Source of the DNA: Burkholderiaceae bacterium
Lineage (GTDB): Bacteria; Pseudomonadota; Gammaproteobacteria; Burkholderiales; Burkholderiaceae_C
Reading direction: 5' to 3'
Length of the DNA stretch: 58,493 nt
NCBI GenBank assembly: GCA_022702125.1
Contig: JAKOND010000024.1
Coordinates: 1 to 58,493, forward strand
Shown here: positions 34,914-46,353 of the stretch, in pieces
How the letters are laid out: each line of letters starts with the position of its first letter
Position numbering within the stretch: the stretch's first letter is position 1
Notes under the pieces: model-generated
Seen by the model: only the letters and a program-made list of their open reading frames with translations
Told to the model about the DNA's origin: nothing
Database searches by the model: none
Translations under genes and position numbers: made by a program

Positions 34914-34952
34914 CCAAAGAAAAAGCACCTGGCGATTTCTCGCCAAGTGCTT
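34914..34952 (-). terminator. rho-independent terminator downstream of tRNA-Lys
   Basis: Read on the minus strand: AAGCACTTGGCG (34952-34941), loop AGAAAT, CGCCAGGTGCTT (34934-34923), then TTTTCTTT. The 12-bp stem has one G-T wobble. It lies 20 nt beyond the encoded CCA of the tRNA. Confidence 0.85.
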
Positions 34953-34971
34953 GATATGACTGTCAAATGAG

Positions 34972-35047
34972 TGGTGGGCCCTGAGTGACTCGAACACTCG
35001 ACCTACGGATTAAGAGTCCGCTGCTCTACCAACTGAGCTAAGAGCCC
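34972..35047 (-). tRNA. tRNA-Lys (anticodon CUU)
   Basis: A 76-nt cloverleaf. The acceptor stem opens with GGGCTCT and closes with AGGGCCC, the D-arm contains AGCTCAGTTGGTAGAGC, the anticodon arm is GCGGA-CTCTTAA-TCCGT with anticodon CTT, the T-loop contains TTCGAGT, and CCA is encoded. It reads AAG lysine codons. It is transcribed away from uvrD and toward the accessory region, with a terminator just after it. Confidence 0.95.
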
Positions 35048-35207
35048 ACTGAAACCGGTTGCCGTGTTCAGCAGAGCCTCGAATTCTAGCGGAAATTTTG
35101 GGGATTGCAAAAAAATCGATGCATCTCGTGACGCCCCGATGCTTTGCGCCGGAAACCGGAGCAGGTTGCGGGAGTCCTTGCGGCCGGATGCGGCAGGGGG
35201 CACTTCC

Positions 35208-35213
35208 TACAAT
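35208..35213 (+). promoter_or_regulatory. TACAAT -10 box immediately before the uvrD start
   Basis: TACAAT followed by exactly 6 nt and then the ATG at 35220, so transcription would begin at or next to the start codon. No convincing -35 element is visible and no Shine-Dalgarno precedes the ATG. Confidence 0.6.
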
Positions 35214-35219
35214 CGCGGG

Positions 35220-37697
<2,478 letters not shown>

Positions 37698-37817
37698 CGT
37701 CGCGACCGGCCGGGCCGTGCCCGCCGGTCGCCGGATCGCCGGCGCGGCCGCACGGCCTCGTGCTATTCATTCGATAGCTGCCAACCAAGGCGAGACCTGG
37801 GCAGGACGCGGATTCTT

Positions 37818-38666
37818 TTACTGCTTTTCCGGGGCCGGCGGCGCCGGTTCGGCCTGCTCGAAGCAGTCCTGGTAGGTGAACCACAGCGAGGCGAAGAACA
37901 TCGTCATCATCGCCAGCGCGCCGCCGGCGACCAGGCCGGTCAGCAGCGCGGCGCCCATCGGCGAATCGGACACCACGCCCACGCTCGCCAGCAGCACGCC
38001 GACCAGCGCCAGCGCCAGGCTGCCGACCGCGAACACGCCGGCCCAGGCCAGGCCGAACAGCGTGAAGGCGCCCATGTTGCGGATGCAGGCCACCACGCTG
38101 AAGAACATGCTCTTGACCGGCGGCACCGCATGCCAGTGCGCCAGCGCCGGCGAATGCCAGAACAGCAGCGACAGCGGCAGCCACAGGCCCATCACCAGCC
38201 ACATCGCGCCCATGAAGGCGTCGGACTGGATCGTCTCGCGCGGCACCGGGGTGCCCAGCAGGTAGGCGCGCGCGAAGTCGCCGCCGTCCACCAGGGCCGA
38301 ACCGGCCACCGCGACCAGGAAGGCGGCCGCATAGCTGCCGCCCAGCGTCAGCATCGCGCCGCGCTGCGGGCCGCGCAGGCCGACGAAGAGCGTGGCCGGA
38401 TGCACCCGCGCGCCGGCTGCCGCGTCGCGGGTGGCGGCCATCATGCCCAGCGTCAGGGCCGGCAGCGCCGCCAGCACCAGCACCGTGCCCAGCACCGGCA
38501 CCAGCGCCAGCAGCGGCGTCAGCAGCAGGAACATCGTCAGCAGCACGCCGAAGCCCAGCGGCTGGCGCAGGAAGACGCGGATGCCGGCGGCCACCCAGCG
38601 CAGCCCGGCGCGGGCGGGGACGACGCGCAGCCGCAGCGGACCGGGGGAAGGGGACGCGTCGTTCAT
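37818..38666 (-). CDS. BPSS1780 family membrane protein
   Basis: A 282-aa integral membrane protein with about six hydrophobic helices. It has the family opening VVPARAGLRWVAAGIRVFLRQPLGF, then LPALTLGMMAATRDAAAG, and a C-terminal helix MMTMFFASLWFTYQDCFEQ. The function is unknown. The gene is conserved next to thrB and polA in Burkholderiales. It starts 61 nt after the thrB stop in the same direction, so it is probably cotranscribed with DUF2782 and thrB. Confidence 0.85.
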   Translation of the reverse strand: MNDASPSPGPLRLRVVPARAGLRWVAAGIRVFLRQPLGFGVLLTMFLLLTPLLALVPVLGTVLVLAALPALTLGMMAATRDAAAGARVHPATLFVGLRGPQRGAMLTLGGSYAAAFLVAVAGSALVDGGDFARAYLLGTPVPRETIQSDAFMGAMWLVMGLWLPLSLLFWHSPALAHWHAVPPVKSMFFSVVACIRNMGAFTLFGLAWAGVFAVGSLALALVGVLLASVGVVSDSPMGAALLTGLVAGGALAMMTMFFASLWFTYQDCFEQAEPAPPAPEKQ

Positions 38667-38727
38667 GCGGTGACCTTCGTGCTGCGCACTGCGGTGCGGG
38701 CCCCCTTCGGGGCGGCCGGGCGGGGGC

Positions 38728-39714
38728 TCATGCGGTCACCGCCAGGCAGGATTCCGCGCGGTCGCGCAGCACCCGTTCGAAATGCGTCGGGTCGTGCGGC
38801 ACCAGCATCGAGGCTTCGCGCGGCAGGTGGAAATCCCACAGGCGCGAGATCCAGAAGCGCAGCGCCGCGGCGCGCAGCATCGCCGGCAGCAGCGCGCGCT
38901 CGGCGGCTTCCAGCGGGCGCACCGCGGCGTACGCGGCGAGCAGCGCGTCGGCGCGCACCGGTTCGTGGCGGCCGGTGGCATGCACGATCGCCCAGTCGTT
39001 GAGGCAGACCGCCAGGTCGAACAGCCAGCTGTCGATGCCGGCGAAATAGAAGTCGAAGATGCCGGTGAGCGTCTCGCCGTCGAACATCGCGTTGTCGCGG
39101 AACAGGTCGGCATGCACCGGCCCGCGCGGCAGCGCGGCGTGGTCGGCCGAGGCGGCGACGTGGTTCTGGTAGGCCAGTTCGGATTGCAGCAGCGCCGCCT
39201 GGGGTGCCGCCAGGTGCGGCAGCACCACCGGCGCGGTGGCGTTCCACCACGGCAGGCCGCGCAGGTTGGGCTGCCGGCCCTCGAAGTCGCGGCCGGCCAA
39301 GTGCATGCGGGCCAGCATCGCGCCGACGGCGGCGCAGTGCGCGGCCGTCGGGGCCAGCTCGCTCGCGCCGGACAGCCGGTCGACCACCGCGGCGGGCTTG
39401 TCGCAGACGCTGTGCAGCAGCCGGCCGCGGCTGTCGGCGGCCGGCGCGGGCACCGGGATGCCGCGCTCGGCCAGGTGGCGCATCAGCTCCAGGTAGAAGG
39501 GCAGCTGCTCGGCGGTCAGGCGCTCGAACAGGGTCAGCACGTACTTGCCTTGCCGGCCTTCGGCGCCGTCGGTGCCGGCCTGCCAGGTGGTGGCGAAGTA
39601 GTTGGTGTTCTCGATGCCGCCCTGGATGCCGCGCAACTCCAGGAGTTCGCCCAGGCCCAGGCGGCGCAACAGGCGACGGGCTTCGTCGGGCGGGACTTCG
39701 GTGAAAACTGCCAT
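38728..39714 (-). CDS. thrB: homoserine kinase, APH-fold type
   Basis: A 328-aa homoserine kinase of the ThrB type found in proteobacteria, with the aminoglycoside-phosphotransferase fold rather than GHMP. It opens MAVFTEV, has GGIENTNYFATT in the nucleotide lobe, a catalytic loop GPVHADLFRDNAMF and the metal loop GIFDFYFAG. It makes O-phosphohomoserine for threonine synthesis. The ATG at 39714 is fixed by the conserved N-terminus; the reading frame stays open upstream but is non-coding. Lies downstream of the DUF2782 gene (125 nt). Confidence 0.92.
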   Translation of the reverse strand: MAVFTEVPPDEARRLLRRLGLGELLELRGIQGGIENTNYFATTWQAGTDGAEGRQGKYVLTLFERLTAEQLPFYLELMRHLAERGIPVPAPAADSRGRLLHSVCDKPAAVVDRLSGASELAPTAAHCAAVGAMLARMHLAGRDFEGRQPNLRGLPWWNATAPVVLPHLAAPQAALLQSELAYQNHVAASADHAALPRGPVHADLFRDNAMFDGETLTGIFDFYFAGIDSWLFDLAVCLNDWAIVHATGRHEPVRADALLAAYAAVRPLEAAERALLPAMLRAAALRFWISRLWDFHLPREASMLVPHDPTHFERVLRDRAESCLAVTA

Positions 39715-39839
39715 GGGTCGGAAACGGGGAGCGGGGCGGGACGGGAAGGAGGAGGCGGGGCAGGCACGGGGCCGGCGGCCGGCACGCGGGACGGCCGCGC
39801 GCGGGCCGCTGCCGTGCGGCGGCGCGGGCGGCGCGGGGC

Positions 39840-40232
39840 TCAGAAGCCCATGACGCGCCAGGTGCGCTGGCCGGCGTCGGGGCCGGTGCCGCCGTCGCGC
39901 GGCGCGGGCTTCTGCCGGGTGCCGTCGGTCGGGCTGATGTCGTAGGGCGCGGTGGTGCCGACCTTGGGCTGCACGGTGATGCTCTGGGTCTGGCCGCCGT
40001 AGCGCACCTCGTCGACCCGGCTGCCGCCGTCCTCGACGGTGATGCGCTCGATGCGGCGCTCGGGCCGGCCGCCGGTGGCCGAGGGCTGCGCCTGCTCGGG
40101 CAGGGCCGCCGGGGCCTGCGCCCAGGCGGCGCCGCAGGCCAGCAGCAGGACGGCCGCCGCGGCGGCGGGCCGCCGGTGCGACGCGCGGCGTTGCAGGGGC
40201 GGGAAGGACGGGGAGGTGGGGGCGGCGGGCAT
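39840..40232 (-). CDS. DUF2782 domain-containing exported protein
   Basis: A 130-aa small exported protein. The signal peptide has a positively charged start (QRRASHRR), a hydrophobic core (AAAAAVLLLACGAAWA) and likely cleavage after AQA. The mature domain contains ERRIERITVEDGGSRVDEVRYGGQTQSITVQP and ends RTWRVMGF, the pattern of the short DUF2782 family found before thrB in beta- and gammaproteobacteria. Function unknown; probably periplasmic. It diverges from polA across 150 nt. Its -10 box TACAAT ends 6 nt before the ATG. Confidence 0.88.
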   Translation of the reverse strand: MPAAPTSPSFPPLQRRASHRRPAAAAAVLLLACGAAWAQAPAALPEQAQPSATGGRPERRIERITVEDGGSRVDEVRYGGQTQSITVQPKVGTTAPYDISPTDGTRQKPAPRDGGTGPDAGQRTWRVMGF

Positions 40233-40238
40233 GGGCGG

Positions 40239-40244
40239 ATTGTA
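40239..40244 (-). promoter_or_regulatory. TACAAT -10 box before the DUF2782 gene
   Basis: Minus-strand TACAAT, then CCGCCC, then the ATG at 40232. The spacing of 6 nt is identical to that at uvrD and polA. No clear -35. Confidence 0.6.
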
Positions 40245-40370
40245 GGTGCACGGTCCTTGGCCGCGACGGGGCGGGGGGCATGCGCGGCCCGCCCGCGGAC
40301 CCGCGCGCCGGACCCTCGCCGACGCCGCGGGAACGACGCGCGAACGACGCGCGGATGCCGGGCGCGCAGG

Positions 40371-40376
40371 CACAAT
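40371..40376 (+). promoter_or_regulatory. CACAAT -10 box before polA
   Basis: CACAAT followed by 6 nt (TGCCCC) and the polA ATG at 40383. There is no Shine-Dalgarno sequence, so the transcript is probably leaderless. No clear -35. Confidence 0.55.
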
Positions 40377-40382
40377 TGCCCC

Positions 40383-43300
40383 ATGAGCGAGCACCCCGAC
40401 ACCGATTCCTCCGCCGGTCCCGGCACCGACCTTCCCGCGCCCCCCGCCGGCGCCGCGCCCGCGGCGTCCGTTTCCCCGGCGGTGGCCGCCGCGGTCGAGA
40501 TCGCGGCCGGGGTGGCCGAGGCCGCCGCCGCGCGCAGGAAGCTGCTGCTGGTCGACGGCTCCAGCTACCTCTACCGCGCCTTCCACGCCATGCCCGACCT
40601 GCGGGCGGTGCCGGGCGATCCGGACAGCCCCGCCACCGGCGCCATCCGCGGCATGATCACCATGCTGCAGTCGCTGCGCCGCGAGGTGCCGGCCGATTAC
40701 GCGGCCTGCGTGTTCGATGCCTCGGGCCCGACCTTCCGCGACGACTGGTACCCCGAGTACAAGGCCAACCGCTCGGCCATGCCCGACGACCTGCGCAGCC
40801 AGATCGAGCCGGTGCACGAGGCGGTGCGGCTGATGGGCTGGCAGGTGCTGGTGGTGCCGGGCGTGGAGGCCGACGACGTGATCGGCACGCTCGCCCGCGC
40901 CGCCGCCCGGCAGGACGTGGAAGTGATCGTCTCCAGCGGCGACAAGGACCTGAGCCAGCTGGTGGACGCGCACATCACCATCATCGACACCATGAACGGC
41001 AAGAAGCGCGACGTCGCCGGGGTCGAGGCCGAGTTCGGCGTGCCGCCCTCGATGATGATCGACTACCAGACCCTGGTCGGCGACGCGGTGGACAACGTGC
41101 CGGGCGTGCCCAAGGTCGGCCCCAAGACCGCCGCCAAGTGGCTGCAGGAATACGGCTCGCTCGACGCGCTAATGGCTAGCGCCGACCGGATCAAGGGCGT
41201 GGCCGGCGAGAACCTGCGCGCCGCCGCCGACTGGCTGCCGCAGGGGCGTCGGCTGGTGACCATCCGCACCGATTGCGACCTGGACGGCCACGTGCCCGGC
41301 CTGCCGGCGCTCGACGCGCTGGCCGTCGGCACGGAAGACTTCGCCGCGCTCGCCGTCTTCTGCGAGCGCTATGGTTTCAAGAGCATGCTGCGCACGTTCG
41401 CCGCGGGTCCGGCGGCCGATACGGCGCAGGCCCCCGCCGCGCCGGCCGCCAAGCGCGCCGGCCCGCGCAAGCCGCGCGGCGCGGGCGGGGTCGCCGCGCC
41501 CGCGGGCGAGGCGGCGCCCGGCCTGTTCGATGCCGACGGCGCGCCCACCGCCGGCGCGGTCGCCGACGCCGACCGGCCGCCCACGCCCGGCCTGGCCGCC
41601 GGCCGCTACGCGACGGTCCTGACCTGGGAGGCCTTCGACGACTGGCTGGCCCGGGCCGAGGCGGCCGACCTGGTCGCGGTGGACACCGAGACCAATTCGC
41701 TCGACGCGCTGCGCGCCGAGATCATCGGCGTGAGCCTGAGCGTCGTGGCCGGTGAGGGGGCGTACATCCCGCTCGCCCACGACTACGCTGGCGCGCCGGC
41801 GCAGCTGCCGCGCGACGAGGCGCTGGCCCGACTCAAGCCCTGGCTGGAGGACGGCGGCCGCGCCAAGCTGGGCCAGCACGTCAAGTACGACCGCCACGTC
41901 TTCGCCAACCACGGCATCGAGGTGCGGGGCTTCGCGCACGACACGATGCTGCAGAGCTACGTGCTGGAGGTCCACAAGCCGCACGGCCTGTCGAGCCTGG
42001 CCGAGCGCCACCTGGGCCGCAGCGGCATCACGTACGAGGACCTGTGCGGCAAGGGCGCGCACCAGATCCCGTTCAGCCAGGTGGCGATCGACCTGGCGAC
42101 CGAGTACGCCTGCGAGGACTCCGACCAGACGCTGGCGGTGCACGAGGTGCTCTGGCCGCAGCTGGAGGCCGACGAGAAGCTGCGCGACATCTACCGGCTG
42201 GAGATCGCCAGCAGCGAGGTGCTCTACCGCATCGAGCGCAACGGCGTGCTGATCGACGCCGAGGTGCTGGCGCGGCAGAGCCTGGACCTGGGCGAGCGCA
42301 TCGTCGCGCTGGAGCAGCAGGCGCACGAGCTGGCCGGCCAGCCCTTCAACCTGGGCAGCCCGAAGCAGATCGGCGAGATCTTCTTCACGAAGCTGGGCCT
42401 GCCGGTGGTCAAGAAGACCCCGAGCGGCGCGCCCAGCACCGACGAGGAGGTGCTGGAGAAGCTGGCCGAGGACTACCCGCTGCCGGCGCGGCTGCTGGAG
42501 TACCGCGGCCTGTCGAAGCTCAAGGGCACCTACACCGACAAGCTCGGCATGCTCGCCAACCCGCGCAGCGGGCGGGTCCACACCCACTACGCGCAGGCGG
42601 TGGCGGTGACCGGCCGGCTGTCGAGCAACGAGCCCAACCTGCAGAACATCCCGATCCGCACGCCCGAGGGCCGGCGGGTGCGCGAGGCCTTCGTCGCGCC
42701 GGCGGGCAGCGTCATCGCCAGCGCCGACTACAGCCAGGTCGAGCTGCGCATCATGGCGCACATCAGCGGCGACGAATCGCTGCTGCGCGCCTTCACCGAG
42801 GGCATGGACGTGCACCGCGCCACCGCGGCCGAGGTCTTCGGCGTCGCGCCGGAGCAGGTCGCGAGCGAGCAGCGCCGCTACGCCAAGGTGATCAACTTCG
42901 GGCTGATCTACGGCATGAGCAGCTTCGGGCTGGCCCGGCAGCTCGCGATCGACAACAACGCGGCGCGCAACTACATCGACCGGTACTTCCAGCGCTACCC
43001 GGGCGTCAAGCGCTACATGGACGAGACCCGCGCGCAGGCCAAGGAGCGGGGCTACGTCGAGACAGTCTTCGGCCGCCGGCTCTACCTGCCCGAGATCAAC
43101 TCGCCCAACGGCCCGCGCCGCGGCGCCGCCGAGCGCGCCGCCATCAACGCGCCGATGCAGGGCACCGCCGCCGACCTGATCAAGATGGCGATGGTCCAGA
43201 TCCAGGACACGATCGACGCCGAGAAGCGCGCCACCAAGGTGGTGATGCAGGTGCACGACGAACTGGTGTTCGAGGTGCCCGAGGCCGAGGTGGAGTGGGT

Positions 43301-43400
43301 GCGCGCCGAGATGCCGCGCCTCATGGCCGGCGTGGCGGAACTGCGGGTGCCGCTGCTCGCCGAGATCGGCGTGGGGCCGAACTGGGACCGCGCGCATTGA
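40383..43400 (+). CDS. polA: DNA polymerase I
   Basis: A 1005-aa family-A polymerase, longer than E. coli Pol I (928). Residues 1-52 are an Ala/Pro-rich extension. Residues 53 to about 345 are the 5' nuclease (KLLLVDGSSYLYRAFHAM, SGDKDLSQLV, GVPKVGPKTAAKWL). A low-complexity linker (about 345-400, with KRAGPRKPRG) joins the DEDD exonuclease, where DTET, the Asp of KYDRHVF and the YxxxD of YACED are all present, so proofreading should work. The polymerase domain holds SADYSQVELRIMAHIS (motif A), RRYAKVINFGLIYGMSSFGLA (motif B) and QVHDELVFEV (motif C). It acts in Okazaki-fragment maturation and repair. The ATG at 40383 is preferred over upstream in-frame codons. Confidence 0.95.
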   Translation: MSEHPDTDSSAGPGTDLPAPPAGAAPAASVSPAVAAAVEIAAGVAEAAAARRKLLLVDGSSYLYRAFHAMPDLRAVPGDPDSPATGAIRGMITMLQSLRREVPADYAACVFDASGPTFRDDWYPEYKANRSAMPDDLRSQIEPVHEAVRLMGWQVLVVPGVEADDVIGTLARAAARQDVEVIVSSGDKDLSQLVDAHITIIDTMNGKKRDVAGVEAEFGVPPSMMIDYQTLVGDAVDNVPGVPKVGPKTAAKWLQEYGSLDALMASADRIKGVAGENLRAAADWLPQGRRLVTIRTDCDLDGHVPGLPALDALAVGTEDFAALAVFCERYGFKSMLRTFAAGPAADTAQAPAAPAAKRAGPRKPRGAGGVAAPAGEAAPGLFDADGAPTAGAVADADRPPTPGLAAGRYATVLTWEAFDDWLARAEAADLVAVDTETNSLDALRAEIIGVSLSVVAGEGAYIPLAHDYAGAPAQLPRDEALARLKPWLEDGGRAKLGQHVKYDRHVFANHGIEVRGFAHDTMLQSYVLEVHKPHGLSSLAERHLGRSGITYEDLCGKGAHQIPFSQVAIDLATEYACEDSDQTLAVHEVLWPQLEADEKLRDIYRLEIASSEVLYRIERNGVLIDAEVLARQSLDLGERIVALEQQAHELAGQPFNLGSPKQIGEIFFTKLGLPVVKKTPSGAPSTDEEVLEKLAEDYPLPARLLEYRGLSKLKGTYTDKLGMLANPRSGRVHTHYAQAVAVTGRLSSNEPNLQNIPIRTPEGRRVREAFVAPAGSVIASADYSQVELRIMAHISGDESLLRAFTEGMDVHRATAAEVFGVAPEQVASEQRRYAKVINFGLIYGMSSFGLARQLAIDNNAARNYIDRYFQRYPGVKRYMDETRAQAKERGYVETVFGRRLYLPEINSPNGPRRGAAERAAINAPMQGTAADLIKMAMVQIQDTIDAEKRATKVVMQVHDELVFEVPEAEVEWVRAEMPRLMAGVAELRVPLLAEIGVGPNWDRAH

Positions 43401-43511
43401 ATCCGCGCCCGTGTCCGCAAACGGCGGCCGCCGGGCGCGCCGCCGTTCCCGCAGGCCGCGCGGGCAGTCCCTGCGGCCCCCGCCGCATGCGCCGAAGGGT
43501 CCGGTGACGCC

Positions 43512-44297
43512 ATGCGCCGCCTGCTGCTCCTGACCGGTCCCCACCGCACGCCGGCGATCAACCGGATGCTCGGCGGCGTACTGGCCTTCAACGCGGGCGC
43601 GCTCAACGCGGGCGGCTTCCTGGCGCTGCACATGTACACCTCGCACATGAGCGGCTTCGCGTCGATGCTGGCGGACAACCTCTTCGACGGCAATCCGGCG
43701 CTGCTGCTGGCGGCGCTGGGCGCGCTGCTGTCCTTCGTCAGCGGCGCCGGGGTCGCGGCCATCCTGATCAACTGGGGCTGGCAGCACCGCCTGCGCAGCG
43801 CCTTCGCGCTGCCGCTGCTGATGGAGGCGGTACTGATCCTCGCCTTCGGCGTCACCGGCGACGCCACGCTGCGCCGCAGCACGCCCTTCGCGGTGCCCTT
43901 CACCGTGCTGCTGCTGGCTTTCACCATGGGGCTGCAGAACGCGATGGCGGCCAAGCTGTCCCGGGGCCAGATCCGCACCACCCATGTCACCGGCACCGTC
44001 ACCGACCTGGGCATCGAGCTGGGCAAGATGCTCTACTGGAACCGGATGGGCACGCCGCCCGAGTCGCGCGTGCGCGCCAACCGGCTGAAGCTGCGGCTCC
44101 ACGGCATCCTGCTGGGCATGTTCGTGATGGGAGGCGTGGTGGGCGCGGCGGGCTTCCGCAAGGTGGGCTTCGGCTGGGTCATCCCGCTGGCGCTGCTGCT
44201 GCTGCTGCTGTGCCTGCCGCCGATGCTGCACGACCTGCGCCGCATCGCGATGCGCCGGTGGTCGGCGGCGCGCCAGCAGCCCGGAATCCGCCGTTAG
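43512..44297 (+). CDS. YoaK/DUF1275 family membrane protein
   Basis: A 261-aa inner-membrane protein with about six TM helices. Family marks are [16 protein letters not shown] near the start, the [15 protein letters not shown] segment, and [35 protein letters not shown] in the centre, where an N-A-x-x-K...RTTHVTG signature is usual. Function unknown; a transporter-like role has been suggested for the family. The stop TAG interleaves with the bioB stop on the other strand (3-nt overlap). Confidence 0.88.
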   Translation: MRRLLLLTGPHRTPAINRMLGGVLAFNAGALNAGGFLALHMYTSHMSGFASMLADNLFDGNPALLLAALGALLSFVSGAGVAAILINWGWQHRLRSAFALPLLMEAVLILAFGVTGDATLRRSTPFAVPFTVLLLAFTMGLQNAMAAKLSRGQIRTTHVTGTVTDLGIELGKMLYWNRMGTPPESRVRANRLKLRLHGILLGMFVMGGVVGAAGFRKVGFGWVIPLALLLLLLCLPPMLHDLRRIAMRRWSAARQQPGIRR

Positions 44298-45379
44298 GCG
44301 CTCCGGCGCCCGCGCAGTCCCAGACGGCGCAGCAGGGCCGCATCGGCCTCCACGTCCGGATTGCCGGTGACCAGCAGCTTGTCGCCGTAGAAGATCGAAT
44401 TCGCGCCGGCCAGGAAGCACATCGCCTGCACCGCGTCCCCCATCTGCTGCCGGCCCGCGGACAGGCGCACCCGGGCATCGGGCATGGTGATGCGCGCCAC
44501 CGCGATCACGCGCACGAAATCGAACGGATCGATCGGCGGGGCATCGGCCAGCGGGGTGCCCGGCACCCGCACCAGGCTGTTGATCGGCACCGATTCGGGG
44601 TACGGGTCCAGGTTCGCGAGCTGGGCGATCAGGCCGGCCCGGTGCGCCGGCGTCTCGCCCATGCCGACGATGCCGCCGCAGCACACGGAGATGCCGGCCG
44701 CGCGCACGCTGGCCAGGGTGTCGAGCCGGTCCTGGTAGCCGCGGGTGCCGACGATCTCGCCGTAGTAGTCGGGCGCGGTGTCGAGGTTGTGGTTGTAGTA
44801 ATCCAGTCCGGCGTCGCGCAACCTGACCGCCTGGTGCGGCTCCAGCATGCCGAGCGTGGCGCAGGTCTGCAGGCCCAGGCCCTTGACCGCTTCGACCAGC
44901 TCCGCGATCTTCTCGACGTCGCGGTCCTTGGGCGCGCGCCAGGCGGCGCCCATGCAGAAGCGCGTGGCGCCCGCGTCGCGGGCGGCGGCGGCGGCCCGCA
45001 GCACGGCGTCCACCTCCATCAGCTTCTGCGCCTTCACGCCGGTGTCGAACTCCGCGGACTGGGGGCAGTAGCCGCAGTTCTCCGGACAGCCGCCGGTCTT
45101 GACCGAGAGCAGGGTGGCGAGCTCGATGTCGCCGTCGGGCCAGTGGCGGCGGTGCACCGTCTGGGCCTCGAAGAGCAGATCGGCCAGGGGCAGGTCCAGG
45201 AGCGCCTGCACCGCCTCGACCGTCCAGCGCGCCGACGGTGCGGTGCGCGGCGACGCGGGCCGCTGCCACTGGATCGGGACGCCTCCGGACAGGGACTCCG
45301 GTGCGGTTGCCGGCGCCGGGGATGCGGACCCGGGCATCGCGCCGGGGCCTTGGAGGAGGGGGGCTTCGTTCTTTCCCAT
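44294..45379 (-). CDS. bioB: biotin synthase
   Basis: A 361-aa radical-SAM enzyme that inserts sulphur into dethiobiotin. The 4Fe-4S/SAM motif is [10 protein letters not shown], with downstream [28 protein letters not shown] and RLSAGRQQM; Cys in CATLGM and CCGG and the Arg of RLSAGR correspond to the 2Fe-2S ligands. The N-terminus is extended by about 40 Pro/Ala-rich residues. The ATG at 45379 is supported by an AAGAAAG stretch about 10 nt upstream. No other bio gene is in the window, so it stands alone, downstream of the channel gene. Confidence 0.95.
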   Translation of the reverse strand: MGKNEAPLLQGPGAMPGSASPAPATAPESLSGGVPIQWQRPASPRTAPSARWTVEAVQALLDLPLADLLFEAQTVHRRHWPDGDIELATLLSVKTGGCPENCGYCPQSAEFDTGVKAQKLMEVDAVLRAAAAARDAGATRFCMGAAWRAPKDRDVEKIAELVEAVKGLGLQTCATLGMLEPHQAVRLRDAGLDYYNHNLDTAPDYYGEIVGTRGYQDRLDTLASVRAAGISVCCGGIVGMGETPAHRAGLIAQLANLDPYPESVPINSLVRVPGTPLADAPPIDPFDFVRVIAVARITMPDARVRLSAGRQQMGDAVQAMCFLAGANSIFYGDKLLVTGNPDVEADAALLRRLGLRGRRSA

Positions 45380-45441
45380 GCTGTCTTTCTTGCGGAGAGC
45401 GGGCCAAACGGCGGTCGCGGTCGGGCCGGCCGGGCACGGAC

Positions 45442-46326
45442 TCAGGACGAGGCGTCGTCCGGCAACGGCGCGCCGCATTGCATGCAGTAATGCGCGGCCT
45501 GCGGATGGCCTCCGGTGCCGCAGGCCGCGCATTCTCGCACCGTGGCGCCGCCGTCCGCGCCCGTCCCGGGCGGCACCAGGTAGATCCGCCGCGCGGTCAT
45601 CTCGGCGGTGACGATGCCGGTGGGCACCGCCAGCGTGCCCCAGCCCAGCAGCATCATGGCCGAGGAGATCAGCCGGCCCAGGCCGGTCTTGGGCGCGATG
45701 TCGCCGAAGCCGACGGTGGTCATGGTGGTGATGGCCCAGTAGATGCCGGTCGGGATGTTGGTGAAGCCGTGCTCCGGACCTTCCACCACGTACATCACCG
45801 TGCCGGCGATCAGCACGATCATCAGCACCGCCGACAGGAACACCAGCACCTTGCGCCGGCTGTGCCGCAGCGCCTGGCCCAGCGCCTGGTACTCCTGCAG
45901 GTAGGCGGTGAGCTTGAAGATCCGGAAGATGCGCAGCAGCCGCAGCACCCGCACGTCGATCAGCGCATGCAGCTCGGGGAAGAGCAGTGCCAGGTAGGTG
46001 GGCAGCAGCGCCAGCAGATCGACGATGCCGAAGAAGCTCAGCGCGTAGCGCAGCGGCCGCTGGACGCTGCACAGCCGGGCCAGGTACTCGAGCGTGAAGA
46101 CGGCGGTGAAGAACCATTCGAAGCGCCCGAACGCCGCATGGTGGCGCGCATGCAGCGGCGCCACGCTGTCGGCCACCACCACCCCTACGCTCAGCAGGAT
46201 GGCCGCGATCAGCGCGATGTCGAACAGCCGCCCGGCGCGGGTGTCCGACTCGAACACCACGCGGTAGACCCCGAGGCGCCAACCGCGCGACGGGCGGCCC
46301 AGAAGCTCGTCGGATTCCGTCGCCAT
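45442..46326 (-). CDS. voltage-gated-type potassium channel with C-terminal zinc-ribbon-like knuckle
   Basis: A 294-aa six-TM ion channel. S1 is [20 protein letters not shown]4 is basic ([17 protein letters not shown]), and the pore helix and selectivity filter are [15 protein letters not shown], the canonical K+ filter. S6 follows ([21 protein letters not shown]). After S6 a short cytoplasmic tail holds [20 protein letters not shown], two CxxC pairs that would form a zinc knuckle. It probably sets membrane potential or responds to stress. It starts 27 nt after the epimerase-like gene and precedes bioB, all on the minus strand. Confidence 0.9.
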   Translation of the reverse strand: MATESDELLGRPSRGWRLGVYRVVFESDTRAGRLFDIALIAAILLSVGVVVADSVAPLHARHHAAFGRFEWFFTAVFTLEYLARLCSVQRPLRYALSFFGIVDLLALLPTYLALLFPELHALIDVRVLRLLRIFRIFKLTAYLQEYQALGQALRHSRRKVLVFLSAVLMIVLIAGTVMYVVEGPEHGFTNIPTGIYWAITTMTTVGFGDIAPKTGLGRLISSAMMLLGWGTLAVPTGIVTAEMTARRIYLVPPGTGADGGATVRECAACGTGGHPQAAHYCMQCGAPLPDDASS

Positions 46327-46353
46327 GGCGGATCGTCTTCCGGGCGCCCGCCG

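Larger units (their letters stand above)
34372..34971. other. gene-poor boundary between accessory and housekeeping DNA
   Basis: About 600 nt between the bicupin stop and tRNA-Lys. It contains the receptor fragment at 34573-34692 and the tRNA terminator at 34914-34952. The remaining sequence, including 34693-34913, shows no recognisable gene, inverted repeats of an insertion sequence, or integrase remnant. Confidence 0.5.

Noticed and set aside
41169-45437. A very long minus-strand open frame antisense to polA and the YoaK-type gene
   Set aside because: It mirrors the codon bias of GC-rich genes on the other strand, has low-complexity Arg/Gly/Val/Gln composition and no domain, and conflicts with polA, which has every catalytic motif.
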